Below, piece by piece: positions 17,660-26,353 of a stretch of 64,000 nucleotides of DNA (its first letter is position 1; every line of letters starts with the position of its first letter). The stretch comes from Myxococcus stipitatus (lineage in GTDB: Bacteria; Myxococcota; Myxococcia; Myxococcales; Myxococcaceae), in the NCBI RefSeq assembly GCF_021412625.1, contig NZ_JAKCFI010000003.1, positions 558,001 through 622,000 of the forward strand, written 5' to 3'. Position numbers and translations under genes: made by a program. A model generated the notes under the pieces. The model searched no databases. It saw nothing but the letters and a program-made list of their open reading frames with translations, and was not told the DNA's origin.

Positions 17660-18697
17660 CTACGGGATGGTGTGGTACTTCACCATGCTCAGCTGCACCG
17701 CCGCCGTCAGGTCCTTCGAGTTGTAGTGGCCGTACGGGTAGGCGTCATAGACCTTCTCGCCCGTCTGGCCTGGGATTCGCGAGGTGTAGCTGCCGTAGAC
17801 GACGCCTCCGTAGCCGATGATTTCATCCGCGGTGGAGAAGATGCTGTAGCGGTAGCTGCCCTCGTAGCCGCTCTTGCTGCGCAGGTTGTCGAGGAACGCG
17901 GAGCGGCCCAGCACCACCCCGCCGAACAGGTAGCCGGGGTACAGGCCGTTGGTGGCGCCGCACGTGGGCGTGGATGGGCCCGTCAGGTAGCAGGAGGTCA
18001 GGCCCAGGTTGGCGCCGGCGATGCCGACGAAGGTGTCCACGGAGCTGGTCAGCGACGCGCCCACGTCGTACGAGCCGCCGTTGAGCGAGTCGTTCGCGCT
18101 GCCGCCGAGGATGGCCTTGCGCGCCAGCGTCACGCCCATGGAGTGGGCGATGACGTGGACCTTGGACTTGCCGGTATAGGCCTTCACCGCCTCGATGAAG
18201 CGACGGACATGCATGATGTTCGGCTTCGAGTGGTACTGGTTGGCGGTCTGCATGATGTCCGCCGGTCCCCACGTCGTCGCGTACAGCTCGCTCGACTTGT
18301 AGCCGTTGGCGAGGAAGTACTCGATGGAGTTGTTCCAGCCGGACTGACCCGCGGTGCCGGTGCCCACGGCCTTGTCCGAGTTGCCGTGGATGAAGATGAC
18401 GGGCGTGTTCACCACGGTGTCGGTGCTGCTCTCCTTGCCGCCGAAGCTGCCGCCCACCAGGTCCGTGCGCGCGAAGTTGTCCGCGCTGTAGCCGTTGGCG
18501 GAGAGCCACGAGCGGAAGTGGGTCGTCAGGCCCGCGGTGGAGACCGCCGCGGACTCGACGGTGCCGAGCTGCTCGGAGGCCGGCGCTTCGATGGCGGGCG
18601 CGTCGGAGCCGGGCGCCGTGTCGAGCCCCTCTCCGCAGCCGGTGAGGGTGCCGAACAGCAAGGGTCCCATGAGGTAGAGCGAATGCCGCAGTCGCAT
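17660..18697 (-). CDS. Secreted/lipoprotein triacylglycerol lipase (class 2 lipase-like)
   Basis: 345 residues from ATG 18697, chosen for AAGGAG 7 bases upstream (two in-frame codons earlier are less well placed). Lipobox TLTGCGEG. Features of the small bacterial lipase family: TPVIFIHGNSDKA near the N-terminus and the nucleophile elbow AHSMGVTLARKAI, then FVGIAGANLGLTSC. A late aspartate and the histidine in YPYGHYNSKDL could complete the triad. Expected to hydrolyse ester bonds of lipids outside the cytoplasm, fitting predation. It is convergent with the hydrolase gene. Confidence 0.82.
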   Translation of the reverse strand: MRLRHSLYLMGPLLFGTLTGCGEGLDTAPGSDAPAIEAPASEQLGTVESAAVSTAGLTTHFRSWLSANGYSADNFARTDLVGGSFGGKESSTDTVVNTPVIFIHGNSDKAVGTGTAGQSGWNNSIEYFLANGYKSSELYATTWGPADIMQTANQYHSKPNIMHVRRFIEAVKAYTGKSKVHVIAHSMGVTLARKAILGGSANDSLNGGSYDVGASLTSSVDTFVGIAGANLGLTSCYLTGPSTPTCGATNGLYPGYLFGGVVLGRSAFLDNLRSKSGYEGSYRYSIFSTADEIIGYGGVVYGSYTSRIPGQTGEKVYDAYPYGHYNSKDLTAAVQLSMVKYHTIP

Positions 18698-18778
18698 GGA
18701 CATCTCCTTCGGTTGTGGGGGATTCGCGCTCGGGCCCGGATGAGCCTTCGAGCGCGAGACACAGTGTAGAGACATCTC

Positions 18779-18920
18779 ATGCGCGCGTCGCCCGTCGAGT
18801 GGCCGCGCGCGGACGTTGTCGCGCTGCGTCGCGTGATTTCGGGCGGCTCCGCGTCAAAAACCTGAATCAGGTTTCACCCGGGCTGGGGGGGCGGTGGTGA
18901 CGGAGGCTATCGGGGTGAAC
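18779..18920. pseudogene. Degraded copy of the 5' end of the quinone oxidoreductase gene
   Basis: This stretch matches 21021-21217 in the same order. The first 24 bases are identical, then CGTTGTCGCGCTGCGTCGCG is shared, then about 50 bases are missing, then the block with AACCTGAATCAGGTTTCACC and the following GGTGGTGACGGAGG are shared. The copy stops abruptly where the immunity gene region begins. It cannot make a protein. It marks one edge of the toxin/immunity cassette. Confidence 0.85.
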
Positions 18921-18956
18921 GATGGGGTGGACAGCGCGCTGCTCGTGTCGTGGAGG

Positions 18957-19523
18957 CTATACCTCCGTGAACTTCACCCCCGTGGCCTTCATTCGCTCCA
19001 GGGCGGTCTTGAGCTCCTCCGAGACGATGAAGGCCCCCGTCCAACCCTCGGGCCTGAGCACCTTGGCGTTCCCGACTTTCGTCTTGTCGATGCGCAAGTC
19101 CCGTACGGAAGCGTATTGCCCCACCTTTTCGGGCACTCCGTCCTCATGCGTCCACAGCTGAATTCGGGAGGCCTTCTCGTCGATGCAGCGGATGAGGCGG
19201 GTCGCCACCAGCACCAGATACTGGTCCGGGTAGCCCTCGATGTCCGCGGGGATGAGCTGCACGTCTCCTGGAGCCAGCTCCGTGAAGAGAGTCGCCACCT
19301 TGACGTGGACGACCGGAATGCGCAGCCCCGCCTCCGTGAAATCCAACGGTCGGCCGGGCTCTTCAATGGGGATTTTCAGGCGTCCCTTCACCTGCACGGG
19401 CGCGCCCTGCCTGAATCGATCGGGCGCACGCACCGCGCGGCCCTTGTTGTCGGCGGGCGTATCCAGGTGCCAGCGGCCGGGGACCTGGACATCGTCGTGC
19501 AATTCGAAGAAGCGCCGATTCAT
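18957..19523 (-). CDS. Immunity protein, imm11 / DUF1629 family
   Basis: 188 residues. It matches the myxobacterial imm11 pattern throughout: FFELHDDVQVPGRWHLDTP at the start, then LAPGDVQLIPADIEGYPDQY, VATRLIRCIDEKASRI, VRDLRIDKTKVGNAKVLRPE and IVSEELKTALERMKATGVKF. Such proteins neutralise the toxin encoded beside them. It starts 10 bases after the stop of an AHH-nuclease lipoprotein, so the pair is co-transcribed. Cytoplasmic, no signal. Assignment is from memory of the family pattern. Confidence 0.82.
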   Translation of the reverse strand: MNRRFFELHDDVQVPGRWHLDTPADNKGRAVRAPDRFRQGAPVQVKGRLKIPIEEPGRPLDFTEAGLRIPVVHVKVATLFTELAPGDVQLIPADIEGYPDQYLVLVATRLIRCIDEKASRIQLWTHEDGVPEKVGQYASVRDLRIDKTKVGNAKVLRPEGWTGAFIVSEELKTALERMKATGVKFTEV

Positions 19524-19533
19524 CGGTGTGAAT

Positions 19534-20883
19534 CTAGGGTGTTGCTCCTCTGGTGACGAGCAGGTTCAGCTCCGAGCCGTGCGTGGTGATTTCCCTGGCC
19601 AGTCGCCTGAGTGCTGATTGCAGGGACGCACGACATGCTGTGATTGTCCGGCAGTGGGCTGTCGCGGCATCCAGCTCCGCGAAGACCAGCTCGTGATACC
19701 TCTGGGGGTGAGGCCCCTTGTGGCCTGGAACCTCGACGATGTTCTCGGGGTCCTTCAGCTCCATCCCAGCCTTCTTGAAGAGCTTCCTGAACCTCGGCGT
19801 CCAGGGCCCGCCACGCGCGGTGGAGGCACTGTTCTTGTCCGTTGCCAGGTGGTGGTTCTGGGTGCGACCGCCGCGCATTCCCCGGGCGGCCATGGCGACT
19901 GCATTGGGGGCCAGCGCGATGGTGAAGCCCTCGGTCGCCATCGCCACCGAATCCACGCTTCCGATGGCGACGTATTGGTAGCCCGCCTGCGTCTCCACCG
20001 CGACCGCCGCCTGCGCCGAACCCGGCAGCCGCGAGGCCTTGGCGGCCAGTCCGGCCGTGTTCCCGATGGCCGCGGTAGCGAGCATAATGAAGATGCGCGC
20101 CGCGTTCTCTCCGAGGACTTCCCCATATGCCTCGCCCGCCTCGCTGAGCTGCTCGAAGGTGGTGGCCCGGTCCACCTGGCGCACCAGGGATATCCACCCC
20201 TGCAACAGGGTCCACACCGTGTCCACGCCCAGGTATGCAATGGCCGTGGCCGTCAGCAGGGCGGCGAGGCCTTTGCTCACGGGCTCGGGCAGCGACCAGA
20301 GGAGGAGGTACATGCTGACGGAGGCGCTCACCGTCGCCAGCAGCGCCTGTGGGTCGGCCATGTCCTTCAGTGCCTCTGCTGTCTCCTCCCAGACCGAATC
20401 CATGGCGATGGCCATGGCCAGCGAATACTTGCCGTCACTGGCCAGCAGCGGGCCTTCGGCCAGCAGGCGCAGGCAGTCGCCGGGCCGGGACTTGCGCTCG
20501 CACCAGCGGCCATAGGCGCGTGTCAGCGCGTCCTCCGCGTAGAACGCGAGCAGGCGCGGGCCATCTGGGTCCTTCTCTTCTTCCTGGGGGATGAGCCGAG
20601 GACCGCGGTACTGGTACAGGTACACGCCGCTTCTGTCGGGGATGCCGAAGCGCTGGCGAGCCTCGCGCAAGGGATTGGAAAAGGGCCGCACGTCCCTGGC
20701 GAGTTCCTCCATGGCTCCCTCGAACTCGTCCTCGTCCAGCTCCACCGGCCCGGCATCGTCCTCGGTCACGGGTGTGTGGACCCTGTGAGGCCCAACTCCC
20801 GTGTCCAGGCGGACGACCCGCGTGGTCGAGCAGCCCGCGAGGGCCAGCGCCAGCATCAGCCAGATGACCGCATGCGCTCTCAT
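19534..20883 (-). CDS. Lipoprotein toxin with C-terminal AHH-type nuclease domain
   Basis: 449 residues from ATG 20883, with GGAGG 6 bases upstream. Lipobox LALALAGCSTT. The middle (about 165-300) has hydrophobic helices (SVSMYLLLWSLPEPVSKGLA, IFIMLATAAIG). The C-terminus has the AHH/HNH-Endo VII style motif: TQNHHLATDKN, then VPGHKGPHPQRYHELVFAEL, with histidines where the family has its catalytic and metal residues. The architecture (lipoprotein plus variable nuclease plus downstream immunity gene) fits the SitA-type polymorphic toxins of myxobacteria passed by outer-membrane exchange; that link is inference. Its GC looks lower than that of its neighbours. Confidence 0.8.
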   Translation of the reverse strand: MRAHAVIWLMLALALAGCSTTRVVRLDTGVGPHRVHTPVTEDDAGPVELDEDEFEGAMEELARDVRPFSNPLREARQRFGIPDRSGVYLYQYRGPRLIPQEEEKDPDGPRLLAFYAEDALTRAYGRWCERKSRPGDCLRLLAEGPLLASDGKYSLAMAIAMDSVWEETAEALKDMADPQALLATVSASVSMYLLLWSLPEPVSKGLAALLTATAIAYLGVDTVWTLLQGWISLVRQVDRATTFEQLSEAGEAYGEVLGENAARIFIMLATAAIGNTAGLAAKASRLPGSAQAAVAVETQAGYQYVAIGSVDSVAMATEGFTIALAPNAVAMAARGMRGGRTQNHHLATDKNSASTARGGPWTPRFRKLFKKAGMELKDPENIVEVPGHKGPHPQRYHELVFAELDAATAHCRTITACRASLQSALRRLAREITTHGSELNLLVTRGATP

Positions 20884-21020
20884 CCAAGTCCTCCGGTTCC
20901 AGGGCATGTCAGGAGTATCAGAATGGCCCGACAGGACGCGGCGAGGCTGGCTTCGGAGTCTCCGGCGGGAGTGGGCCGCATCAGGAGGTTCAATGCAGAC
21001 TGCTCGCCTTCGGTTTCTGG

Positions 21021-21217
21021 ATGCGCGCGTCGCCCGTCGAGTGGACAGACGAGGGCGTTGTCGCGCTGCGTCGCGTGATACGCATGGGGGCATGCGCGCA
21101 CGCAAGGTGGTCATCGCGAAGGCAGGTGGTTACGGGCAGCTCCGCGTCGAAAACCTGAATCAGGTTTCACCCGGGCCAGGGGAGGTGTCGGTGGTGACGG
21201 AGGCCATCGGGGTGAAC
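21021..21217. repeat. Intact partner of the cassette-flanking direct repeat
   Basis: Covers the upstream region and first codons of the quinone oxidoreductase gene. It is matched by 18779-18920 in the same orientation, with a gap of about 50 bases in that copy. The toxin and immunity genes lie exactly between the two. Confidence 0.85.
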
Positions 21218-22129
21218 TACGCGGACTGCGTCATCCGCATGGGGCTGTACGCCTCCGCGAAGGAGTATGTGGGGTGGCCGATTACCCCTGGCTTCGAGTT
21301 CGCCGGGACGGTGGACGCGGTGGGGCCCGGGGTGGAGGACGTGTCACCGGGAGCGCGGGTGTTCGGCGTGACGCGGTTCGGCGGGTATGCCACGCACGTG
21401 GTGGTGCCTCGGCACCAGGTGTACGCGCTGCCGGCGAAGCTGAGCATGGAGCAGGCGGCGGGGTTCCCGGCGGTGTTCCTGACGGCCTACTTCGCGCTGT
21501 TCGAGCTGGCGCATCCCAGGCCGGGGGCGAACGTGCTGGTGCACTCGGCGGCGGGTGGGGTGGGCAGCGCGCTGTTGCAGCTGGGGCGACTGGCGGGGTG
21601 CCGGATGGTGGGGGTGGTGGGAGGGACGCACAAGGTGGAGGCGGCGCGAGCGCTGGGCGCGGACGTGGTCATCGACAAGAGCCGCGAGGACCTGTGGGCG
21701 GCGGCGCGGAGGGCGGCGCCCGGGGGCTATGACGTGGTGCTGGACGCGAACGGCGTGGCCACGCTGCGCGACAGCTACCGGCACCTGGCGTCGCCTGGGA
21801 AGCTGGTCATCTACGGGTTCCACTCCATGCTGCCGCGCCAGGGTGGGCGGCCGAACTACGCGAAGCTGGCGTGGGACTGGCTGCGCACGCCGCGCTTCAA
21901 TCCGCTGGCGCTGACGAACGACAACGCGAGCGTGCTGGCGTTCAATCTGTCCTACCTGTTCGAGCGGCGCGAGGTGCTGACGGAGGGCATGGCGAGGCTG
22001 TTGGGCTGGGTGGAGGAGGGGAAGGTGGTGTCGCCGCAGGTGACGCGCTTCCCGCTCGACGCCGTGGCGGACGCACACAAGGCGCTGGAGTCGGGCACCA
22101 CCGTGGGGAAGCTGGTGCTGGTGCCGTGA
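21092..22129 (+). CDS. Zinc-free medium-chain dehydrogenase (quinone oxidoreductase / Vat-1 like)
   Basis: 345 residues. MDR fold with an N-terminal GroES-like part (GVNYADCVIRMGLY, PGFEFAGTVDAVGPGV) and a Rossmann part with VHSAAGGVGSALLQLGRLAG for NADPH. The structural zinc cysteines are absent, as in quinone oxidoreductases. The C-terminus LDAVADAHKALESGTTVGKL is typical. It reduces a quinone or an enone-type bond with NADPH; substrate unknown. The second AMP-ligase follows 45 bases later and may be co-transcribed. Its upstream DNA is duplicated at 18779-18920. Confidence 0.87.
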   Translation: MRARKVVIAKAGGYGQLRVENLNQVSPGPGEVSVVTEAIGVNYADCVIRMGLYASAKEYVGWPITPGFEFAGTVDAVGPGVEDVSPGARVFGVTRFGGYATHVVVPRHQVYALPAKLSMEQAAGFPAVFLTAYFALFELAHPRPGANVLVHSAAGGVGSALLQLGRLAGCRMVGVVGGTHKVEAARALGADVVIDKSREDLWAAARRAAPGGYDVVLDANGVATLRDSYRHLASPGKLVIYGFHSMLPRQGGRPNYAKLAWDWLRTPRFNPLALTNDNASVLAFNLSYLFERREVLTEGMARLLGWVEEGKVVSPQVTRFPLDAVADAHKALESGTTVGKLVLVP

Positions 22130-22174
22130 GGTGTGAAGTCGTGTCGAGGAGGCGGACTCGGGTAGCCTTCGGGC

Positions 22175-23692
22175 ATGCCCATCGTCCATGACTGGCTGGC
22201 CCGGCGCGCGGCGCTGGACCCCGACCACCTCGCCCTCATCGACATGAGCCGGGGCGCGCGGCGCATCTCCTTCCGGGAGTGGAATGCCGCCGCCACCCGC
22301 ACCGCCGCGTTCCTGCACCACGTGCTGGGCGTCCAGCGGGGCGACCGGGTCGCGGTGCTCGCGCACAACCGCGTGGAGACGCTGGACGTGCTCTTCGCCT
22401 GCGCGAAGCTGGGCGCCATCCTCCAGCCGCTCAACTGGCGGCTGAGCGCCGCCGAGCTGGCGGCCATCCTCGCGGACGCGGAGCCCGTCGTGCTCGTCTC
22501 GGGGCCGGAGCTGCGCGCCCAGGTCACCGCCGTGCGCGAGCGCGCGCCGTTCGTGAGGCACTGGCTGTCGTTCGACGAACCCGGGCCCGGCGAGCGCGCC
22601 TTCGCCGAACGCGACACCGCGCCGTCCATGCCACTGCCCGTGCTCGAGCTGGAGGCGGAGACCCCCTGGGTGCTCTGCTATACGGGCGGGAGCACGGGCG
22701 TGCCCAAGGCCGCCGTGCTCACCCATGGCTCCATCACCGCCAACGCGGCGAACACCGTGGTGAGCTGGGGCCTCTCGCCGGACGACGTGTCCCTGCTCAA
22801 CGCGCCGCTGTTCCACACAGGGGGGCTCAACGTCTTCACCTTGCCGCTCGTCTACATCGGCGGCGCGTCCGTGGTGTGCCGCGCGTTCGACGTGGAGCAG
22901 GTGTTCGACCTGGTCCACGACGGCACCGTGTCACTCGTGTTCGGTGTGCCCACCATGTTCATCGAGATGCAGCGGCACGCCCGGTTCGAGTCGGTGGACT
23001 TCTCGCGGCTGAAGATGCTCGTCAGTGGCGGAGCGCCCTGTCCCGCGCCGGTGTTCGAGCGCTTCTTCGCCCGGGGCGTGGCCTTCAAGACGGGCTACGG
23101 CCTCACGGAGGCGGGGCCGAACAACTTCTGGCTCCCTCCTGGCGACGTGAAGCGCAAGCCGGGCGCGGTGGGCGTGCCGCTGTTCCATGTGGAGGCGCGC
23201 ATCGATGGTGAGCAGCGCCCGGGGGACGTGGGCGAGCTGCTGCTGCGGGGGCCGCATGTCTGCGCCGGGTACTGGCGTCGGCCGGAGGACACGGCCCGGA
23301 CCATCGTGGATGGATGGCTGCACACCGGCGACCTGGCCTCGCGCGACGAGGACGGCTGCTTCCGCATCGTCGGGCGCAGCAAGGACCTCATCATCTCCGG
23401 CGGTGAGAACATCTATCCGTCCGAGGTGGAGAGCATCCTCGCGGGGCACCCCGACGTGGCGGAGGTCGCGGTCATCGGCGTGCCGGACGCGAAGTGGGGA
23501 GAGACGCCGCGCGCCGTCGTCGTCCCTCGCGCGGGGGGCTCGCTCACCGAGGCCGCGTTGCTCGGCTACTGCGATGGGCGACTGGCCCGCTACAAGACGC
23601 CCAGGTCCGTGCGCTTCGTCGAGGCGCTCCCACGCACCTCCGCGGGCAAGGTAGACCGCCGCGCGCTGTCGGCCACGCACGGCGCTCCGTGA
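22175..23692 (+). CDS. Acyl-CoA synthetase / AMP-dependent ligase, second copy
   Basis: 505 residues of the ANL superfamily. Motifs: LCYTGGSTGVPKAAVLTH, TGYGLTEAGPN, GWLHTGDLASRDEDGCF, GRSKDLIISGGENIYPSEVE, and TSAGKVDRRAL with the catalytic lysine. The start at 22175 removes nothing from the conserved core. It shares the same layout as the ligase at 12009 and is a paralogue. It activates a carboxylate as acyl-AMP and then acyl-CoA; substrate unknown. Confidence 0.88.
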   Translation: MPIVHDWLARRAALDPDHLALIDMSRGARRISFREWNAAATRTAAFLHHVLGVQRGDRVAVLAHNRVETLDVLFACAKLGAILQPLNWRLSAAELAAILADAEPVVLVSGPELRAQVTAVRERAPFVRHWLSFDEPGPGERAFAERDTAPSMPLPVLELEAETPWVLCYTGGSTGVPKAAVLTHGSITANAANTVVSWGLSPDDVSLLNAPLFHTGGLNVFTLPLVYIGGASVVCRAFDVEQVFDLVHDGTVSLVFGVPTMFIEMQRHARFESVDFSRLKMLVSGGAPCPAPVFERFFARGVAFKTGYGLTEAGPNNFWLPPGDVKRKPGAVGVPLFHVEARIDGEQRPGDVGELLLRGPHVCAGYWRRPEDTARTIVDGWLHTGDLASRDEDGCFRIVGRSKDLIISGGENIYPSEVESILAGHPDVAEVAVIGVPDAKWGETPRAVVVPRAGGSLTEAALLGYCDGRLARYKTPRSVRFVEALPRTSAGKVDRRALSATHGAP

Positions 23693-23811
23693 TGTTTCTC
23701 CAGTGTTCAGAGAAAGTCGTGAGATTTTCTATCTAAACTTGAATTGCTTGACTCCGAGTGCGCCCATGGACTCCCGTGGAGACTTCCTCGTTTCACGAAA
23801 GGAAGTGCTCC

Positions 23812-25344
23812 ATGGCTCGCAGGCTCCAGGTGCTCTCCACCACGACGGCGCTGTTCGCTGGCGTGGCCATCGCGCAGCTCGCCCCGCTGCACGCGTCCGC
23901 CGCGCCATCCGCCGACGCGGTCGCCGTGGAAGAGGTCTCCCCCGAGGTGCTCACCGCCATGCAGCGGGACCTGGGCCTCACCGAGTCCCAGGCCCGGCGC
24001 CGGCTCGCGACGGAGGCCGCCGCCATCCTCACGGAGCGGACGCTGCGCCAGGACCTGGGCGCGTCCTTCGGCGGCGCGTGGCTGAGCGACGAGGGTGACC
24101 GGCTCATCGTCGGAGTCACCGACGCCGCCGGTGCCGCCGCCGCGCGCCGGGCGGGCGCCGAGCCCCGCTGGGTCCTGCGCACCGAGCGTCACCTGGACGC
24201 GCTGAAGTCCGCGCTCGACCAGGGCGCTCCGCTCGCCAGCAAGGACATCCATGGTTGGTACGTGGACGTCATGACGAACACCGTCGTCGTGCTCGCCAAG
24301 GACACCGCCGTGCAGAGCGCGGAGCGCTTCATCGCGGAGAGCGGCGCGGCCGACAGCGCCGTGCGCGTCGTCGTCTCCAACGAGGAGCCACGCCCGCTCT
24401 ACGACACGCGCGGCGGTGACGCGTACTACATCAACGGCAACGTCCGTTGTTCCATCGGCCTGCCCGTGGCGGGGGGCTTCGTCACCGCCGGCCACTGCGG
24501 CGGCGTGGGCTCCACCACGCAGGGACACAACGGCGTGGCCCAGGGCACCGTGCGCGGTTCGTCCTTCCCCAACAACGACTACGGCTGGGTCCAGACGAAC
24601 GGCTCCTGGGTCTCCCAACCCTGGGTCTACAACTACGCGGGCGCCAACGTCCTCGTCTTCGGCTCCGCCGAGGCCGGCATCAACGCCTCCGTGTGCCGCT
24701 CCGGCTCCACCACCGGGTGGCGCTGCGGCGTCATCCAGGCGAAGAACGTCACCGTCAGCTACTCCGCCGGCCTCGTCTATGGACTGACGCAGACCAGCGC
24801 GTGCGCGGAGGGCGGTGACTCGGGCGGCTCGTGGATGTCCGGCAACCAGGCCCAGGGCGTGACGTCCGGCGGCTCCGGCAACTGCTCCACCGGTGGCACC
24901 ACCTTCTTCCAACCCGTCAACCCCATCCTCTCCGTCTACGGCCTGTCCCTCACCACCCAGAACTCGGGCCGCCCCATCGTCGGGTACGCCGGCAAGTGCA
25001 TCGACGTGGACCACTCCAACACCGCCAACGGCACGCCCATCCAGCTCTGGGACTGCAACGGCACCGACGCGCAGAAGTGGACCTTCCACGGCGACGGCAC
25101 GCTGCGCGCCTTCGGCAAGTGCATGGACGTCACCTGGGGCTCCACGCAGAACGGCGCCCTCATCCAGCTCCACGACTGCACGGGCAACCCCGCCCAGCAG
25201 TTCGTCCTCAGCGGCGCGGGCGACCTGGTCAACCCGCAGGCCAACAAGTGCGTGGACGTGAAGGACTGGAACAGCAACAACGGCGCGCGGCTGCAAATCT
25301 GGGAGTGCGCCGGCACCGCCAACCAGAAGTGGAGCGTCCGCTGA
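23812..25344 (+). CDS. Secreted alpha-lytic-type serine protease with C-terminal ricin B lectin domain
   Basis: 510 residues from ATG 23812 (AAGGAAG upstream). Signal peptide ending LHASA. A pro-region of about 165 residues resembles the alpha-lytic protease prodomain. Then comes a chymotrypsin-fold domain with the triad His in TAGHCGG, Asp in NNDYGWV, and Ser in EGGDSGGS. The last ~130 residues are a ricin-type beta-trefoil with three QxW-like repeats (IQLWDCNGTDAQKW, IQLHDCTGNPAQQF, LQIWECAGTANQKW). An extracellular lytic protease that binds sugars fits predation on other bacteria. The upstream 23700-23760 is AT-rich, promoter-like. Confidence 0.93.
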   Translation: MARRLQVLSTTTALFAGVAIAQLAPLHASAAPSADAVAVEEVSPEVLTAMQRDLGLTESQARRRLATEAAAILTERTLRQDLGASFGGAWLSDEGDRLIVGVTDAAGAAAARRAGAEPRWVLRTERHLDALKSALDQGAPLASKDIHGWYVDVMTNTVVVLAKDTAVQSAERFIAESGAADSAVRVVVSNEEPRPLYDTRGGDAYYINGNVRCSIGLPVAGGFVTAGHCGGVGSTTQGHNGVAQGTVRGSSFPNNDYGWVQTNGSWVSQPWVYNYAGANVLVFGSAEAGINASVCRSGSTTGWRCGVIQAKNVTVSYSAGLVYGLTQTSACAEGGDSGGSWMSGNQAQGVTSGGSGNCSTGGTTFFQPVNPILSVYGLSLTTQNSGRPIVGYAGKCIDVDHSNTANGTPIQLWDCNGTDAQKWTFHGDGTLRAFGKCMDVTWGSTQNGALIQLHDCTGNPAQQFVLSGAGDLVNPQANKCVDVKDWNSNNGARLQIWECAGTANQKWSVR

Positions 25345-25361
25345 CGCCCCTCGCGACACAC

Positions 25362-25402
25362 CGGCGGCCGGGCCCTCCGGGGCCTGTCCCGCCCGGCCGC
25401 CG
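25362..25402 (+). terminator. Hairpin after the serine protease gene
   Basis: A perfect 12-bp stem, CGGCGGCCGGGC (25362-25373) and GCCCGGCCGCCG (25391-25402), with a 17-base loop, 18 bases after the stop. No T tract follows, so it is a terminator-like structure rather than a textbook one. Confidence 0.6.
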
Positions 25403-25624
25403 TGAGAGCGGACGGCCGCGCCTCGCGGCTTGGTAACAATTCGTCATGTCCGCGAATCATGCGGGACATCTCCCGGTGCCACGGTGCCCCCAGTGGCCCG
25501 GGAGCGCCCCCTCGTGGGACCCGGCCGGAGTCCAGTGAGGCGCCAGACCCCCTTCCCTGCTCCCGGGCCACGGCTCCGCTGTTACCTTCTCTCCTGGAAG
25601 GCCGCGGAGAGGAGATGCCGGGAC

Positions 25625-26353
25625 ATGGAACAGCTCAACCGCCCCACGCAGGAAGAAGGCACCATCCAGGTCCTGCTCGTCGAGGATGACGAGCGGCTGG
25701 CCCGCCTCACCGCCCGCTACCTCCAGGAGCACGGCGTCATCGTCACGATGAGCCACACCGGTCCGGACGCGCTCCTCGAGGCCACCCGTCACTCGTTCGA
25801 CGTCATCCTGCTGGACCTGATGCTCCCGGGGCGCGACGGCCTGGAGGTGTGCCGCGATCTGCGGGCGCGCACCGACGTCCCCATCATCATGGTCACCGCG
25901 CGCGGAGAAGAGGCCGACCGCGTGCTCGGCCTGGAGACGGGCGCGGACGACTACCTCTCCAAGCCCTACTCGTCGCGCGAGCTGCTCGCGCGCATCCGCG
26001 CCCAGGTGCGCCGCGCCCGAGGCAAGGTGGGCCCCGTCTCCCAACCCGTGCTCGCCGGCCGCCTCATGCTCGACCCGCGCAGCCTTCGCGCCACCCTGGA
26101 CGGCCGCGTGCTGCACCTCACCACGTACGAGTTCAGCCTGCTGCGCGCCCTGGCCGAGCGCGCCGGCCGCGTGCTCAGCCGCGAGCAGCTGCTCGACCTG
26201 GTGAAGGGCAGCGCGGACGAGGTCTTCGACCGCTCCGTGGACGTGCACATCTTCCGGCTCCGCCAGAAGCTCGAGGCGGACCCCCGCAACCCCATGCTGC
26301 TCAAGACGGTCCGCGGCGCCGGCTACATGCTCGCGACCGGTGAGGACGTGTGA
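25625..26353 (+). CDS. OmpR/PhoB family response regulator
   Basis: 242 residues. Receiver domain with the acidic pair LVEDDE, phospho-acceptor D64 in ILLDLMLPGRDG, and the lysine in YLSKPYS. The C-terminal winged helix has YEFSLLRALAERAGRVLSRE and VDVHIFRLRQKLEADP, ending VRGAGYMLA. Starts at the ATG at 25625. It overlaps the sensor kinase start by 4 bases, so the two are translated together. Likely targets are the MacAB-like transport genes downstream. Confidence 0.93.
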   Translation: MEQLNRPTQEEGTIQVLLVEDDERLARLTARYLQEHGVIVTMSHTGPDALLEATRHSFDVILLDLMLPGRDGLEVCRDLRARTDVPIIMVTARGEEADRVLGLETGADDYLSKPYSSRELLARIRAQVRRARGKVGPVSQPVLAGRLMLDPRSLRATLDGRVLHLTTYEFSLLRALAERAGRVLSREQLLDLVKGSADEVFDRSVDVHIFRLRQKLEADPRNPMLLKTVRGAGYMLATGEDV

